Notes under the pieces: model-generated
What the model was told of the DNA's origin: nothing
Databases searched by the model: none
What the model saw: the letters and a program-made list of their open reading frames with translations, nothing else
Position numbers and translations under genes: made by a program
Assembly: GCF_900696085.1 (NCBI RefSeq)
Contig: NZ_CAADFC020000015.1
Location: 1-33,460 of the forward strand
Direction of reading: 5' to 3'
Source: Bradyrhizobium ivorense
GTDB taxonomy: Bacteria > Pseudomonadota > Alphaproteobacteria > Rhizobiales > Xanthobacteraceae
DNA length: 33,460 nt
Shown here: piece after piece, positions 16,895 through 24,680 of the stretch
Layout of the letters: each line of letters begins with the position of its first letter
How positions within the stretch are numbered: the stretch's first letter is position 1

Positions 16895-16906
16895 TCGAAC
16901 GCCGGA

Positions 16907-16932
16907 GAGGGGCAGGACACGATCTGCCCCTC
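16907..16932 (+). terminator. Hairpin after flp1, without T-run
   Basis: A perfect 9-bp stem, GAGGGGCAG with CTGCCCCTC, encloses an eight-base loop and starts 12 bp past the flp1 stop codon. No T-tract follows, so it may act as an mRNA-stabilising 3' end rather than as a terminator. Confidence 0.5.
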
Positions 16933-16953
16933 CGAGCGACACGTTTCGATACA

Positions 16954-17115
16954 GGCGAGTGGAGGCCGCTGAATTTCGGCAGGCCGGATCCCGCTACAAT
17001 CCGCGGTCTGGCTGACGCTGCCGACATCCCCAACGGCCGGCTCAGGCTGCCTCCACTCAGGATCGCTTCGCTGCCGGCGGTGATTTGGCAGCCTCTCGCC
17101 CATCCAGGCAATGCA
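16954..17115 (+). pseudogene. Remnant of a second GT-C-like membrane protein gene
   Basis: The frame starting with the Trp codon at 16960 encodes a 48-residue stretch that aligns without gaps to the GT-C-like protein (gene region about 15745-15890). By my count 21 of 48 residues are identical and many others conservative; for example RLRLPPLRIASLPAV here matches GLKLPPIRVAALLAV there, and both continue as WQxLAH. Homology fades before and after, no start codon or complete domain is present, and the frame ends in a stop near 17245. It is therefore a decayed internal fragment, placed before flp2 just as the intact gene stands before flp1. Divergence at many codons indicates an old paralogue, not a recent copy. 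Confidence 0.75.
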
Positions 17116-17477
17116 TTGCGCGTCCCGGCCTGTGACCCTGGCGGACCCGTCGCAGGGGCGTGCTGCCCAATCTCGAAAAACAACCCCATGCAAAGTAGCC
17201 GGTGGCGGCCGGCCGCTACTGACACGCCCGGCCAGGCAACTTGACACGTCGGGCAAGTCAGGGATACTCTTCCAATATTCCGAAATCGTCCGAGCGCCCC
17301 TTTTTCGGGCAATTTGTCGCAATATCTCACCCCCGTGGAACCCACGCACCGTATTCGCACGGACCGGCGTCACCGGATTGCAGAGCGTTCGGAAAATCTA
17401 AGTTATCTCAAGGGATTCCGGTCGTTTGCGCGGGTGACAACCTGTCCGTGTGAGGCGCTCGCCGCCGTGCGGTAGGG
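17116..17477. other. Non-coding stretch between the pseudogene remnant and flp2
   Basis: No gene is supported in these ~360 bp. The part next to the remnant may be further decayed coding sequence, but I cannot align it reliably. The promoter elements of flp2 begin at 17478. Confidence 0.5.
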
Positions 17478-17493
17478 TTAACAAACGATTACC
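17478..17493 (+). promoter_or_regulatory. CtrA-like box upstream of flp2
   Basis: TTAA-N7-TTACC differs from the CtrA consensus TTAA-N7-TTAAC at one base. Its distance to the downstream sigma-54 element (42 bp) nearly matches that at flp1 (38 bp), and the bases around it (GGTTAACAAA) are shared by both promoters. Confidence 0.65.
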
Positions 17494-17535
17494 GGATGAC
17501 AGTCAACTGGCGAAAGATTATAAATAAATTCCAGT

Positions 17536-17551
17536 TGGCACCGGAATTGCT
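17536..17551 (+). promoter_or_regulatory. Sigma-54 promoter of flp2
   Basis: TGGCACC-GGAA-TTGCT fits the RpoN consensus, including the final T. The GC of the -12 element lies 48 bases before the ATG, against 47 at flp1. The stretch between promoter and start also shares AAATTCATCTCA with flp1. Confidence 0.87.
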
Positions 17552-17597
17552 GGCCAACGGTAATTGCGTAAATTCATCTCAAAAGGGATTTTTTCCT

Positions 17598-17798
17598 ATG
17601 TTGGATTACTTCACCAAGACCAAGGAAGCTTTCAAGCGTCTGGCCACCGACAAGGACGGCGTCGTGTCGTTCGAATACATCATCGTTGCCGCCTGCATCG
17701 TCGCCGTGGTGCTCGCCGTGTTCAAGACCGACACCAGCATCTCGACCGCGCTGCACAACGGTATCGTCAAGATCTCGAGCACGATGTCTGGCCTGTGA
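17598..17798 (+). CDS. flp2: Flp-type major pilin (copy 2)
   Basis: A 66-aa Flp pilin nearly identical to copy 1 from Gly21 onward: a mature start VVSFEY, the same hydrophobic helix, then a tail with HNGIVKISSTMSGL. The ATG at 17598 has AAAAGGGA upstream; a longer frame reaching 17496 would place the sigma-54 promoter inside the gene and is rejected. The leader (MLDYFTKTKEAFKRLATDKDG) differs from copy 1. A good terminator follows, so this gene is probably a single-gene transcript. Which of the two copies forms the main filament cannot be told from sequence. Confidence 0.93.
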   Translation: MLDYFTKTKEAFKRLATDKDGVVSFEYIIVAACIVAVVLAVFKTDTSISTALHNGIVKISSTMSGL

Positions 17799-17813
17799 TC
17801 GATCCCTCGAAAG

Positions 17814-17841
17814 AGGGGCGGGCTCACGCCTTCCCCTTTTT
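17814..17841 (+). terminator. Rho-independent terminator of flp2
   Basis: AGGGG (17814-17818) pairs with CCCCT (17833-17837) and GGC with GCC around a TCAC loop, with one internal CG/TT mismatch. Four further T residues follow at 17838-17841. It lies 15 bp after the flp2 stop codon. Confidence 0.75.
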
Positions 17842-17938
17842 CACCTCCATCCTTCTAGAGCATTTTATTTTACAAGCGTGATTGAACGTACGTCTTCATT
17901 TTTGAAGAAGCCCCTCAAGCCAACGAAGGATTTTTCCG

Positions 17939-18142
17939 GTGTTGGGGTATTGCGATACGATTATTGATGCGTTGAGGCCTCTGCGCGCGGACAGAGCCGA
18001 AGCAGTTTCGTTCGAATACTTGATGCTCGCTGTTTGCGTCGTGCTTGGAGTGATCGCGGTGTTCGGTCCCGGCAACGACGTCAAGGCGATGCCGACGACC
18101 GCGGTGAACGCGACCGCCATCGCCAATCAAGCTGGAGTTTGA
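17939..18142 (+). CDS. Divergent third Flp-like pilin
   Basis: A 67-aa protein related to the two Flp pilins: RADRAEAVSFEY aligns with RADKDGVVSFEY, followed by a hydrophobic helix and an Ala/Thr-rich tail. GTG is the start, with GAAGGA eight bases before it. At the cleavage position Glu21 replaces the glycine that prepilin peptidases require, so it may not be processed, or not at this site. It lacks the CtrA and sigma-54 elements and lies 84 bp before the prepilin peptidase gene, so it heads the assembly-gene transcript. It could be a minor or initiating subunit, or a degenerating copy. Confidence 0.8.
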   Translation: MLGYCDTIIDALRPLRADRAEAVSFEYLMLAVCVVLGVIAVFGPGNDVKAMPTTAVNATAIANQAGV

Positions 18143-18226
18143 TGTCGCGTCCGGCGGAGACGTTGGAATTCACATCATCCATTTCGAGAAGTGCAATTCT
18201 TTTTTCTTTCCTGAGGCCTGCTTTTG

Positions 18227-18733
18227 ATGAGTTGGATTATTCCCATAGCCTCAATTCTGGAAATCCTGTTGTTGCTGTATGTGGCGACGATCGATGTCGC
18301 GACACGGCTGATCCGAAACGAGATTTGCCTGGCGCTGGCGCTGCTCGGGATTGCCGGCCAATTGGCCAGCCCGATGCAGATTGCGGAATCGCTGATCGTC
18401 ACTGCGATCCTGTTTCTGCTGCTGCTGGCCGTCTACGCACGGGGAGCGATTGGCGGCGGCGACGTCAAGTTGCTGGTTGCCCTGGCGGTCGGCCTGCCGT
18501 TGACGGGCGTGGTCCAGTTGCTGGCCGTCACCGCGCTGGCCGGCGGCGTGCTTGCCCTCGCGCATCTGGTGATGCGCAACCTGCCATATCCGAAACTGGC
18601 TCCCGCCGGATCGTCGCTCGCGCGGCGGGTCTATGCGGTCGAGCGCTGGCGCCATCTGCGGCATGCACCGCTGCCGTATGGCGTTGCCATAGCCTGCGGT
18701 GGCATCTGGACGATTTTGAGCAAAGGAATTTGA
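18227..18733 (+). CDS. cpaA: Prepilin peptidase CpaA/TadV (A24 family)
   Basis: This inner membrane aspartic protease of 168 aa cuts the leader peptides of Flp pilin and TadE-type pseudopilins. The catalytic aspartates are Asp23 (TIDVATRLIRN) and Asp79 in the GxGD motif GGGDVKL. About five membrane segments are visible. It lacks the N-methylation domain of classical PilD, as usual for CpaA. ATG 18227 is chosen over a TTG immediately before it, with GAGG as the ribosome site. One base separates its stop from the cpaB start, which shows cotranscription. Confidence 0.93.
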   Translation: MSWIIPIASILEILLLLYVATIDVATRLIRNEICLALALLGIAGQLASPMQIAESLIVTAILFLLLLAVYARGAIGGGDVKLLVALAVGLPLTGVVQLLAVTALAGGVLALAHLVMRNLPYPKLAPAGSSLARRVYAVERWRHLRHAPLPYGVAIACGGIWTILSKGI

Positions 18734-18734
18734 G

Positions 18735-19703
18735 ATGTCATCCGCCTTGCGCCTTTCGATCATCGTAGTGCTGCTGCTTGCAACCACCGCGTTCGGGCTC
18801 ATTGCCTTCAACATGAACCAGCCGAAACAGGCCCCGGTGGCGGTCGCCGAAAGCGCGCCGGTGGCGGCGGCGCCGGCGCCGGCAACGGTCGGTTATTTCG
18901 TCGCGGCGCGTGCGCTACCGAAGGGCACATTGGCCCGTGACGAGGACTTCGCGGTGCGGACAGCTGCGCCGGACAAGGTCCCGGCGGGCGCGATCCTCGA
19001 TACGCCCGACTCCAAGGCGGGACTTCCCGGTTCGCTGGTTCGCAAGTTCGTCGACGCCGGCAGCCCCCTGACGTTGCAAGACATCTTGCGCCCGAAGGAT
19101 CGCGGTTTCCTCGCCAGCGTCCTGGCGCCGGACAGCCGTGCCATCAGCATCAAGGTGGACGAGGAGTCGGGCGTCTCCGGTTTGATCAGGCCTGGCGACT
19201 ATGTGGATGTCCTGCTGACCCAGGTGTTCGAGAAGGCAAATCCGGCCCGCCGCGCCCTGAGCGAAACCGTTTTGCGCAATGTTCGGGTCATCGCCATCGA
19301 CCAGGAGATCGTGCAGGGCGGGCGAAGCATCGCCGCCGTGGCGGGCAAGCAGGCGCAAACCGTGTCGCTGGAGCTTGGGCCGGACCAGGTCAAGAAGATC
19401 ACGGTCGCAAAGCAGCTCGGAACGCTCTCGCTGGCCGTGCGCGCAGCCGTCGATCAGTGGGACAAGGCAGACGGCGGCGCGATGTCGAGCTGCGATGTGT
19501 CGCCTGAGCTTGCGCGTCAGAATGCGATTGCCGGCCAGACCACGGCAATCGTGGTTCACTCCGGCGGTGAGCGCAAGGAGATCTCGGTCAGGAAGGAATA
19601 CGCAGACAATAGCGTGACGGGCGACAGCTGCGATGGATCGCCCGAGGTTGCCCGCCAGACGACAACGGCGGCGGCCGGCAAGTTACAGGAGAAAAGTAGA
19701 TGA
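18735..19703 (+). CDS. cpaB: Flp pilus assembly protein CpaB/RcpC
   Basis: A 322-aa periplasmic protein anchored by an N-terminal hydrophobic segment (about 6-25). It has an Ala/Pro-rich linker, an SAF domain (about 51-118, with GYFVAARALPKGTLARDEDF) and an RcpC domain (about 122-235, with IRPGDYVDVLL). CpaB is thought to work with the secretin CpaC in the pilus pore. The C-terminal 90 residues contain two similar cysteine-containing stretches (SSCDVSPELARQ and DSCDGSPEVARQ), an internal duplication. The gene overlaps cpaE by four bases (ATGA). Confidence 0.93.
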   Translation: MSSALRLSIIVVLLLATTAFGLIAFNMNQPKQAPVAVAESAPVAAAPAPATVGYFVAARALPKGTLARDEDFAVRTAAPDKVPAGAILDTPDSKAGLPGSLVRKFVDAGSPLTLQDILRPKDRGFLASVLAPDSRAISIKVDEESGVSGLIRPGDYVDVLLTQVFEKANPARRALSETVLRNVRVIAIDQEIVQGGRSIAAVAGKQAQTVSLELGPDQVKKITVAKQLGTLSLAVRAAVDQWDKADGGAMSSCDVSPELARQNAIAGQTTAIVVHSGGERKEISVRKEYADNSVTGDSCDGSPEVARQTTTAAAGKLQEKSR

Positions 19704-20899
19704 ACATGGCAATGCTAGGCACGCCTGAACCCGTATCGGTTATCGCGCGCGACCGGGTCGTCTGTTTCGTCGAGGACGACCTGAGTGCCGCGGCTCTGCG
19801 CAAAGGCCTCGAGGGCAGCAACCTGTCGATCAAGCGCGGCACGATCAAAAATGCCATCCGGATGCTGGAAACCGACACCGAGCTGTTTGCGCTGGTGGCC
19901 GACATCAGCGGCATCGATGATCCCTTCACCGAGCTGGAACGATTGGCCAGCGTCTGCCCGCCCGATGTCCGGGTGGCCTTGATCGGCGAGAACAGGGAGA
20001 TCCAGTTCTACCGCGAGCTCATGGAAATCGGCGTGACCGAGTACCTGCCGCGGCCGCTCACGCGCGACATAGTGATGGACCTGCTGCGTCCGAAGCTGAT
20101 GATCGGCGACGCGCCGGCGGGGCAGGTCGATCGTGGCGGGCATGTCGTCTCGATCTGCGGGGCGCAGGGAGGTGCCGGAGCAACCAGCATCGCCATCAAT
20201 CTCGCCCTGCAGCTCGCGGAGACCACCAAGGCCAAGGTCGCACTGCTCGATCTGCATCTGCAAAACGGTGAAACCGCGGTCATGCTCGGCGTTCAGCCGG
20301 GGCCGGGACTGCGGATTGCCCTGGAAAATCCGATGCGGGCAGACACCTTGTTCCTCGAGCGTGCGGGGATCGAGGTCAACGGCAAGGTGTGCCTGATTTC
20401 CGCCGACGAGGATCTGGATGCACAGCTCGACATTACCGAAGCGGGCGTGCGCCACGTGCTGGGTCTGCTCCGTCAGCGCTTCAACTACATCGTCGTTGAC
20501 GTGCCGGTGCCCTTTGGGGCGGCGATGCATCCCGTCCTCACGCTCTCGCGTCACGTCCTCGTGCTGCTGGAAGCCGAAGTGACGGGGCTTCGCAATGCCC
20601 ATGCGCTACGCACCGCCGTCACCAACATCGCCGGCAAGGATCGGGTCTTCACCTTGCTCAATCGCGCCAACCGGCCCGGCGGCCTTCCCAGGGCGACGAT
20701 CGTCAAGGCCCTGGGCGCGGAGCCGGACATGGTGATCCCCGATCTCGGCAAGGGGATGACCCAGGCCGTCAACCTCGGAATTCCCGCTCTCAAGCACGTC
20801 AAGGGATTGCGACGGCACCTTGCCCCGATCGTGCGGGAGATCGCGGGCGTCGGGGGCGCCAAGCGGAAGGGACGTTTGCGGAGGCTGCTTGGGCTATGA
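19700..20899 (+). CDS. cpaE: Pilus assembly ATPase-like protein CpaE/TadZ
   Basis: This 399-aa cytoplasmic protein of the MinD/ParA superfamily localises the Tad machine, in Caulobacter to a cell pole. The N-terminal part (about 18-135) resembles an atypical receiver domain. The ATPase-like part starts near residue 147 with GAQGGAGATS (154-163): the usual P-loop lysine is Ala161 and the signature lysine is missing too, a known trend in CpaE/TadZ proteins that suggests weak or no ATP hydrolysis. The C-terminus is basic. Four-base overlaps with cpaB before and cpaF after indicate translational coupling. Confidence 0.92.
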   Translation: MNMAMLGTPEPVSVIARDRVVCFVEDDLSAAALRKGLEGSNLSIKRGTIKNAIRMLETDTELFALVADISGIDDPFTELERLASVCPPDVRVALIGENREIQFYRELMEIGVTEYLPRPLTRDIVMDLLRPKLMIGDAPAGQVDRGGHVVSICGAQGGAGATSIAINLALQLAETTKAKVALLDLHLQNGETAVMLGVQPGPGLRIALENPMRADTLFLERAGIEVNGKVCLISADEDLDAQLDITEAGVRHVLGLLRQRFNYIVVDVPVPFGAAMHPVLTLSRHVLVLLEAEVTGLRNAHALRTAVTNIAGKDRVFTLLNRANRPGGLPRATIVKALGAEPDMVIPDLGKGMTQAVNLGIPALKHVKGLRRHLAPIVREIAGVGGAKRKGRLRRLLGL

Positions 20900-22323
20900 A
20901 AAAGTTTGGAAGGCGCGCAGACGACCAGGCGGCCCGGTTGCCTTCATTGACGGCAAACCGACCTGAACCGCCGAGCTTGGCGACATCGACGATGAGCTCG
21001 CCGCCGCCGAGCTCGCCTGCATCGGCGCCAAGCCTGCCGCCGAAGCGCGAGGAGCCCGTCCATCATAATCCCGCGATGTCGGCATCGCTGCGCGAGCGGG
21101 TCATCGAGCAGATCGAGCCGTCGGCGGCGGCGACTGTTCCGCGCGAAATTCTGCGGCGGCAGATCGAGGAAATCATCCACGGCATCGCCAACCAGGAACG
21201 GCTCGAACTGTCGGGCCGCGAGCAGCTTCTGCTGGCGGACGAGATCGCGGACGACATGACCGGCTACGGGCCGCTGCGTCCGCTCCTGCTCGATGAAACG
21301 ATCAACGACGTGATGGTCAACGGGCCGAGCAGCATCTATGTCGAGCGAGCCGGCAAGCTGGAGCGGGTCGCGGTCCGCTTCCGCGACAACGACCACATCG
21401 CATCGGTGGCGCAGAAGATCGCCGCGCAGGTCGGCCGCCGCGTCGACGAATCCAGCCCGATGGTGGACTGCCGCCTGCCGGACGGCAGCCGCGTCAATAT
21501 CATCCTGCCGCCGCTGGCGATCCATAGTCCCTGCATCTCGATCCGAAAATTCCCGGCCCGGCGGCTGAACATCGCCGGATTGATCGCCAACGGCTCGATG
21601 AGCACGGGCATCGGCCAGGTGCTCGAGCTCGCCTCCCGTTGCCGGCTCAATGTGCTGGTCTCCGGCGGCACCGGCTCCGGCAAGACGACGCTGCTCAACG
21701 CCATGAGCCAATTCATCGACCACGGCGAGCGCATCGTCACCATCGAGGATGCGGCGGAGTTGCAGCTCCAGCAGCCGCATGTGATCAGCCTGGAGACGCG
21801 GCCGCCGAGCCTCGAAGGCACCGGGCAGGTGACCCAGCGCGATCTCTTGTGGAACGCGCTGCGCATGCGCCCTGACCGGATCGTGGTCGGCGAGGTGCGC
21901 AGCATCGAAGCGTTCGACATGCTGCAAGCAATGAACACGGGTCACGACGGCTCGATTTCCACGGTGCACGCCAACAGCACCCGCGACGCCCTGACGCGCG
22001 TCGAAAACATGGTGCAGATGGGACAAGCCAATCTGCCGCCGCGGGCGATCAGGACCCAGATCGTCGCTGCATTGGACCTCATCGTCCAGGTCGAACGCAT
22101 GCGGGATGGCCAGCGCCGCATCGTCCAGATCAGCGAGGTGGTCGGCCTGGAAGGCGAGGTGATCACCACCAACGACATCGCCGTGTTCGAGTACAAGGAA
22201 GAGGACGTTCACGGCAGGATACAAGGCGTTTACAAGTCCACCAACGCGGTCCCGAAGTTCAAGAGCCGTCTTGCCTATTACGGACTCGAGCGGGCCTGGG
22301 CCGAGGCTATGGCGCAGATATGA
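20896..22323 (+). CDS. cpaF: Pilus motor ATPase CpaF/TadA
   Basis: This 475-aa secretion ATPase of the GspE/VirB11 group drives extension (and in Tad systems also retraction) of the Flp filament. A proline/serine-rich N-terminus (about 1-60) precedes an all-helical and PAS-like domain (about 62-240). The motor core has Walker A GGTGSGKTT (257-265), the Asp box around IEDAAEL (283-289), Walker B RIVVGEVR (328-335) and the His box GHDGSISTVHAN (349-360). All key residues are present. The gene overlaps cpaE and tadB by four bases each. Confidence 0.95.
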   Translation: MKKFGRRADDQAARLPSLTANRPEPPSLATSTMSSPPPSSPASAPSLPPKREEPVHHNPAMSASLRERVIEQIEPSAAATVPREILRRQIEEIIHGIANQERLELSGREQLLLADEIADDMTGYGPLRPLLLDETINDVMVNGPSSIYVERAGKLERVAVRFRDNDHIASVAQKIAAQVGRRVDESSPMVDCRLPDGSRVNIILPPLAIHSPCISIRKFPARRLNIAGLIANGSMSTGIGQVLELASRCRLNVLVSGGTGSGKTTLLNAMSQFIDHGERIVTIEDAAELQLQQPHVISLETRPPSLEGTGQVTQRDLLWNALRMRPDRIVVGEVRSIEAFDMLQAMNTGHDGSISTVHANSTRDALTRVENMVQMGQANLPPRAIRTQIVAALDLIVQVERMRDGQRRIVQISEVVGLEGEVITTNDIAVFEYKEEDVHGRIQGVYKSTNAVPKFKSRLAYYGLERAWAEAMAQI

Positions 22324-23252
22324 TACCAGTGTCCGTCATCGTCGCCGTCCTTGGGCTGCTGATGTGCGCAGCGTGTACGACGTTGTGGCTCGACGCCCGA
22401 CAGCGGCGCATCGACCGCCAGCTCGCGGTGGCTTTGCCGGCGTCGCGGTCGGCCGACCTGCCGTCCATTCGTCGTGCGGAGACCGGATCGCGCTCCGAGC
22501 TCTTGTACCGCCTGGCCGGTTACAGGCCCGGTGTCCCTTACGCCTTGCACCCGGCCTATGTGGTGATTGCCGGCATCTTCGCGGGAGCGGTGACCTTCAA
22601 TGCCGTCGGCCTGTTGGGATTCTCCACCGGCAAAGTGTCCTTCGCGGCGGCATTCGTCGCCGTCATGACGGTGCGAGGTCTGTTCAAATGGCAGCAACGC
22701 CGCTTTACCGACGGGCTGTTCCGGCAACTGCCTGACGCGGTCCAGCTGGTCACGAGCACCGTGCGATCGGGGCTGCCGGTCCACGAAGCATTCCGGACCA
22801 TCGCGCGAGAGATGCCGGAGCCGACCGCCGGACAGTTCGCGATCGCATGCAGCGAATTGAATCTGGGCAGGCCTCCGGAGGAGGTGGTGGAAGGCATCTA
22901 TCGCCGCACCGAAGTCACGGAGTATGGCATCTTTGCCGTGACGCTTGCCGTGCAGTTGAAGTCGGGCGGCAGTCTGGCCGAGACCCTGCAGACGCTGGCG
23001 GAGACCGTGCGGCAGCGTGTTGCGATGGCCGCGCGCGCCAAGGCGCTGGCGGCCGAGGTGATCTTTTCGTCACGCGCACTTGTCGCCGCGCCGTTCATCA
23101 TCGCGGGGGTGATCTACGCGCTCAACCCGGAAATGATCGACGTGCTGTTCCATGATCCGACCGGAAACACGATGCTGGGCTACGCGGTGACCTCGGTGAT
23201 CCTTGGGCACTTCGTGATCCGTTGGATGATCAGAAGGAATACCGCGCTATGA
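22320..23252 (+). CDS. tadB: Tad inner membrane platform protein TadB
   Basis: This 310-aa type II secretion F-domain protein forms the inner membrane platform together with TadC. Membrane segments lie near residues 4-22, 80-118, 254-270 and 285-302. The T2SSF domain (about 138-265) contains LPDAVQLVTSTVRSGLPVHE and the glycine-rich KSGGSLAETL. Length and arrangement are typical. It overlaps cpaF and tadC by four bases each. Confidence 0.93.
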   Translation: MIPVSVIVAVLGLLMCAACTTLWLDARQRRIDRQLAVALPASRSADLPSIRRAETGSRSELLYRLAGYRPGVPYALHPAYVVIAGIFAGAVTFNAVGLLGFSTGKVSFAAAFVAVMTVRGLFKWQQRRFTDGLFRQLPDAVQLVTSTVRSGLPVHEAFRTIAREMPEPTAGQFAIACSELNLGRPPEEVVEGIYRRTEVTEYGIFAVTLAVQLKSGGSLAETLQTLAETVRQRVAMAARAKALAAEVIFSSRALVAAPFIIAGVIYALNPEMIDVLFHDPTGNTMLGYAVTSVILGHFVIRWMIRRNTAL

Positions 23253-24136
23253 CCGCAAGTCTCGGCCTGATCGCCCTTGCCATCGCTGCTGCGACCGCGA
23301 CTCTGCTGTTGCTGATCCGCGAAGTGCACCTTCGTGCGTTGGACGCACGGGTGTCGAACGCGGTGCTGGGTATCCCTGACCAATCGGTACGCTCCAGGGA
23401 CGTGGTGGGCTGGTTTTCAACGCTGGGCGCGCGTTACCGGCGCTTCTATGCCGAGGAAAACATCGAGGAACTGCGAACCATCCTGCAATCGGCGGGATTC
23501 AATCATCATCGGGTCTTGCCGATCTGGATCGGTGTCAAGATCTTCAGCATGTTCGCGTGTCCGATCGTCGCCTTCCTGCTGGCGCAGGTTCTGGACGCGA
23601 ACGCGCTGGTCTTCACGCTGGTCGGCCTGGTGCTCGGGATCATGGGACCGCGATTGATCATGATGGTGCTGAAGCGGCGTTTCGATGCCGCGATTCGGCT
23701 GGGCATGCCGGATGCCATCGATCTGCTGGTCGTGTGCAGCGAGGCGGGCATGGGCCTGGAGAGCGCCCTGCAGCGCGTGGCGGCCGAAATCGTCCAGACC
23801 AATCCGCCCATGGCCCGCGTCCTGACCGATCTTCTCGATGATCTGCGGGTCCTGCCAAATCGCTTCGACGCATTCGAGAAGATGGGCGCGAGGTCGGAGG
23901 GGCTTCGCCGCTTCGGCACCATGATCAGCCAGAGCCTGCAATACGGAACGCCATTGAGCCAGGCGCTGCGCAGCATCGCCGCCGACCTCCGCCGCGAACG
24001 CATCACCAAGCTGGAAGAAAAGGCCCACAAGCTGGGCGCCAAGCTGACCGTTCCGATGGTGCTGTTCCTGCTTCCGGCGATGTTCGTCATTCTCGGCGGC
24101 GGGCCGATGCTGAACCTCATCAAGGCGTTCAAATGA
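23249..24136 (+). CDS. tadC: Tad inner membrane platform protein TadC
   Basis: The second platform protein (295 aa), with a T2SSF domain in its C-terminal half including MPDAIDLLVVCSEAGMGLE and membrane segments near the N-terminus, around residues 95-135 and at the C-terminus. The start at 23249 (ATGA overlap with tadB) is preferred over an in-frame ATG at 23222, which would add nine polar residues inside tadB. It ends the block of ATGA-coupled genes; the next gene begins 84 bp later. Confidence 0.92.
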   Translation: MTASLGLIALAIAAATATLLLLIREVHLRALDARVSNAVLGIPDQSVRSRDVVGWFSTLGARYRRFYAEENIEELRTILQSAGFNHHRVLPIWIGVKIFSMFACPIVAFLLAQVLDANALVFTLVGLVLGIMGPRLIMMVLKRRFDAAIRLGMPDAIDLLVVCSEAGMGLESALQRVAAEIVQTNPPMARVLTDLLDDLRVLPNRFDAFEKMGARSEGLRRFGTMISQSLQYGTPLSQALRSIAADLRRERITKLEEKAHKLGAKLTVPMVLFLLPAMFVILGGGPMLNLIKAFK

Positions 24137-24219
24137 ACGCAAACGCGGACCGGAGCCAGGAGCGTGGTCACCATTGAGACTTTGGCCATGAGAAGCTTTC
24201 GACCCGATCGAGGTCTGTC

Positions 24220-24672
24220 ATGAGCCGCAGGGTTTCCTTCCTGGCGGATCAGCGGGGCGCCGCCGCATTGGAGGTGCCGGCCATCTGGCTTTTTCTGATG
24301 TTGATCATCCTTCTGCCGCTTGCCGACATTGCGATCGCCGGCTTCCAGTTTATCTCCGCGCGGCAGGCATTGCGTAACTTCGGGCAATCGATCCTGTATT
24401 CTCCGCCACCAGACGTCACGAACGCGTCCTCCTGGTCGTCAACCGCGACGGCCAAGGCCGACAGCAAGTATCCGATTTCCAGCATTCAGCTCATTTGCGG
24501 CGAGAGCAATGCTGCCTGCACGTCGGCTAACTCCGGTCCCGACCAACCGAAATACTACGTGTACTCAACAACGATCACGTTGGCGCCGATCGTAACGAGG
24601 ACGTGGTTGTGCAACAGCACTAATAGCAATCCCTGTTCGTTCACCCTGTCTTACTCAGAGCGATTTCAATAG
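24220..24672 (+). CDS. TadE-like pseudopilin
   Basis: A 150-aa pseudopilin. QRG (ending at Gly13) is followed by AAALEV, so the prepilin peptidase site and the Glu at +5 are present. A hydrophobic helix covers about residues 18-40. The rest is a small exported domain with four cysteines (ICGESNAAC and LCNSTNSNPC), which could form two disulfides. TadE proteins are needed for pilus assembly but are not major filament subunits. It lies 84 bp after tadC and 8 bp before the tadG-like gene. Confidence 0.85.
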   Translation: MSRRVSFLADQRGAAALEVPAIWLFLMLIILLPLADIAIAGFQFISARQALRNFGQSILYSPPPDVTNASSWSSTATAKADSKYPISSIQLICGESNAACTSANSGPDQPKYYVYSTTITLAPIVTRTWLCNSTNSNPCSFTLSYSERFQ

Positions 24673-24680
24673 GACGCCCC

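Noticed and set aside
24188..24223. Eleven-codon frame overlapping the tadE-like start (ATGA)
   Set aside because: It could be a leader peptide that couples translation, but it has no clear ribosome site and its length is within chance.
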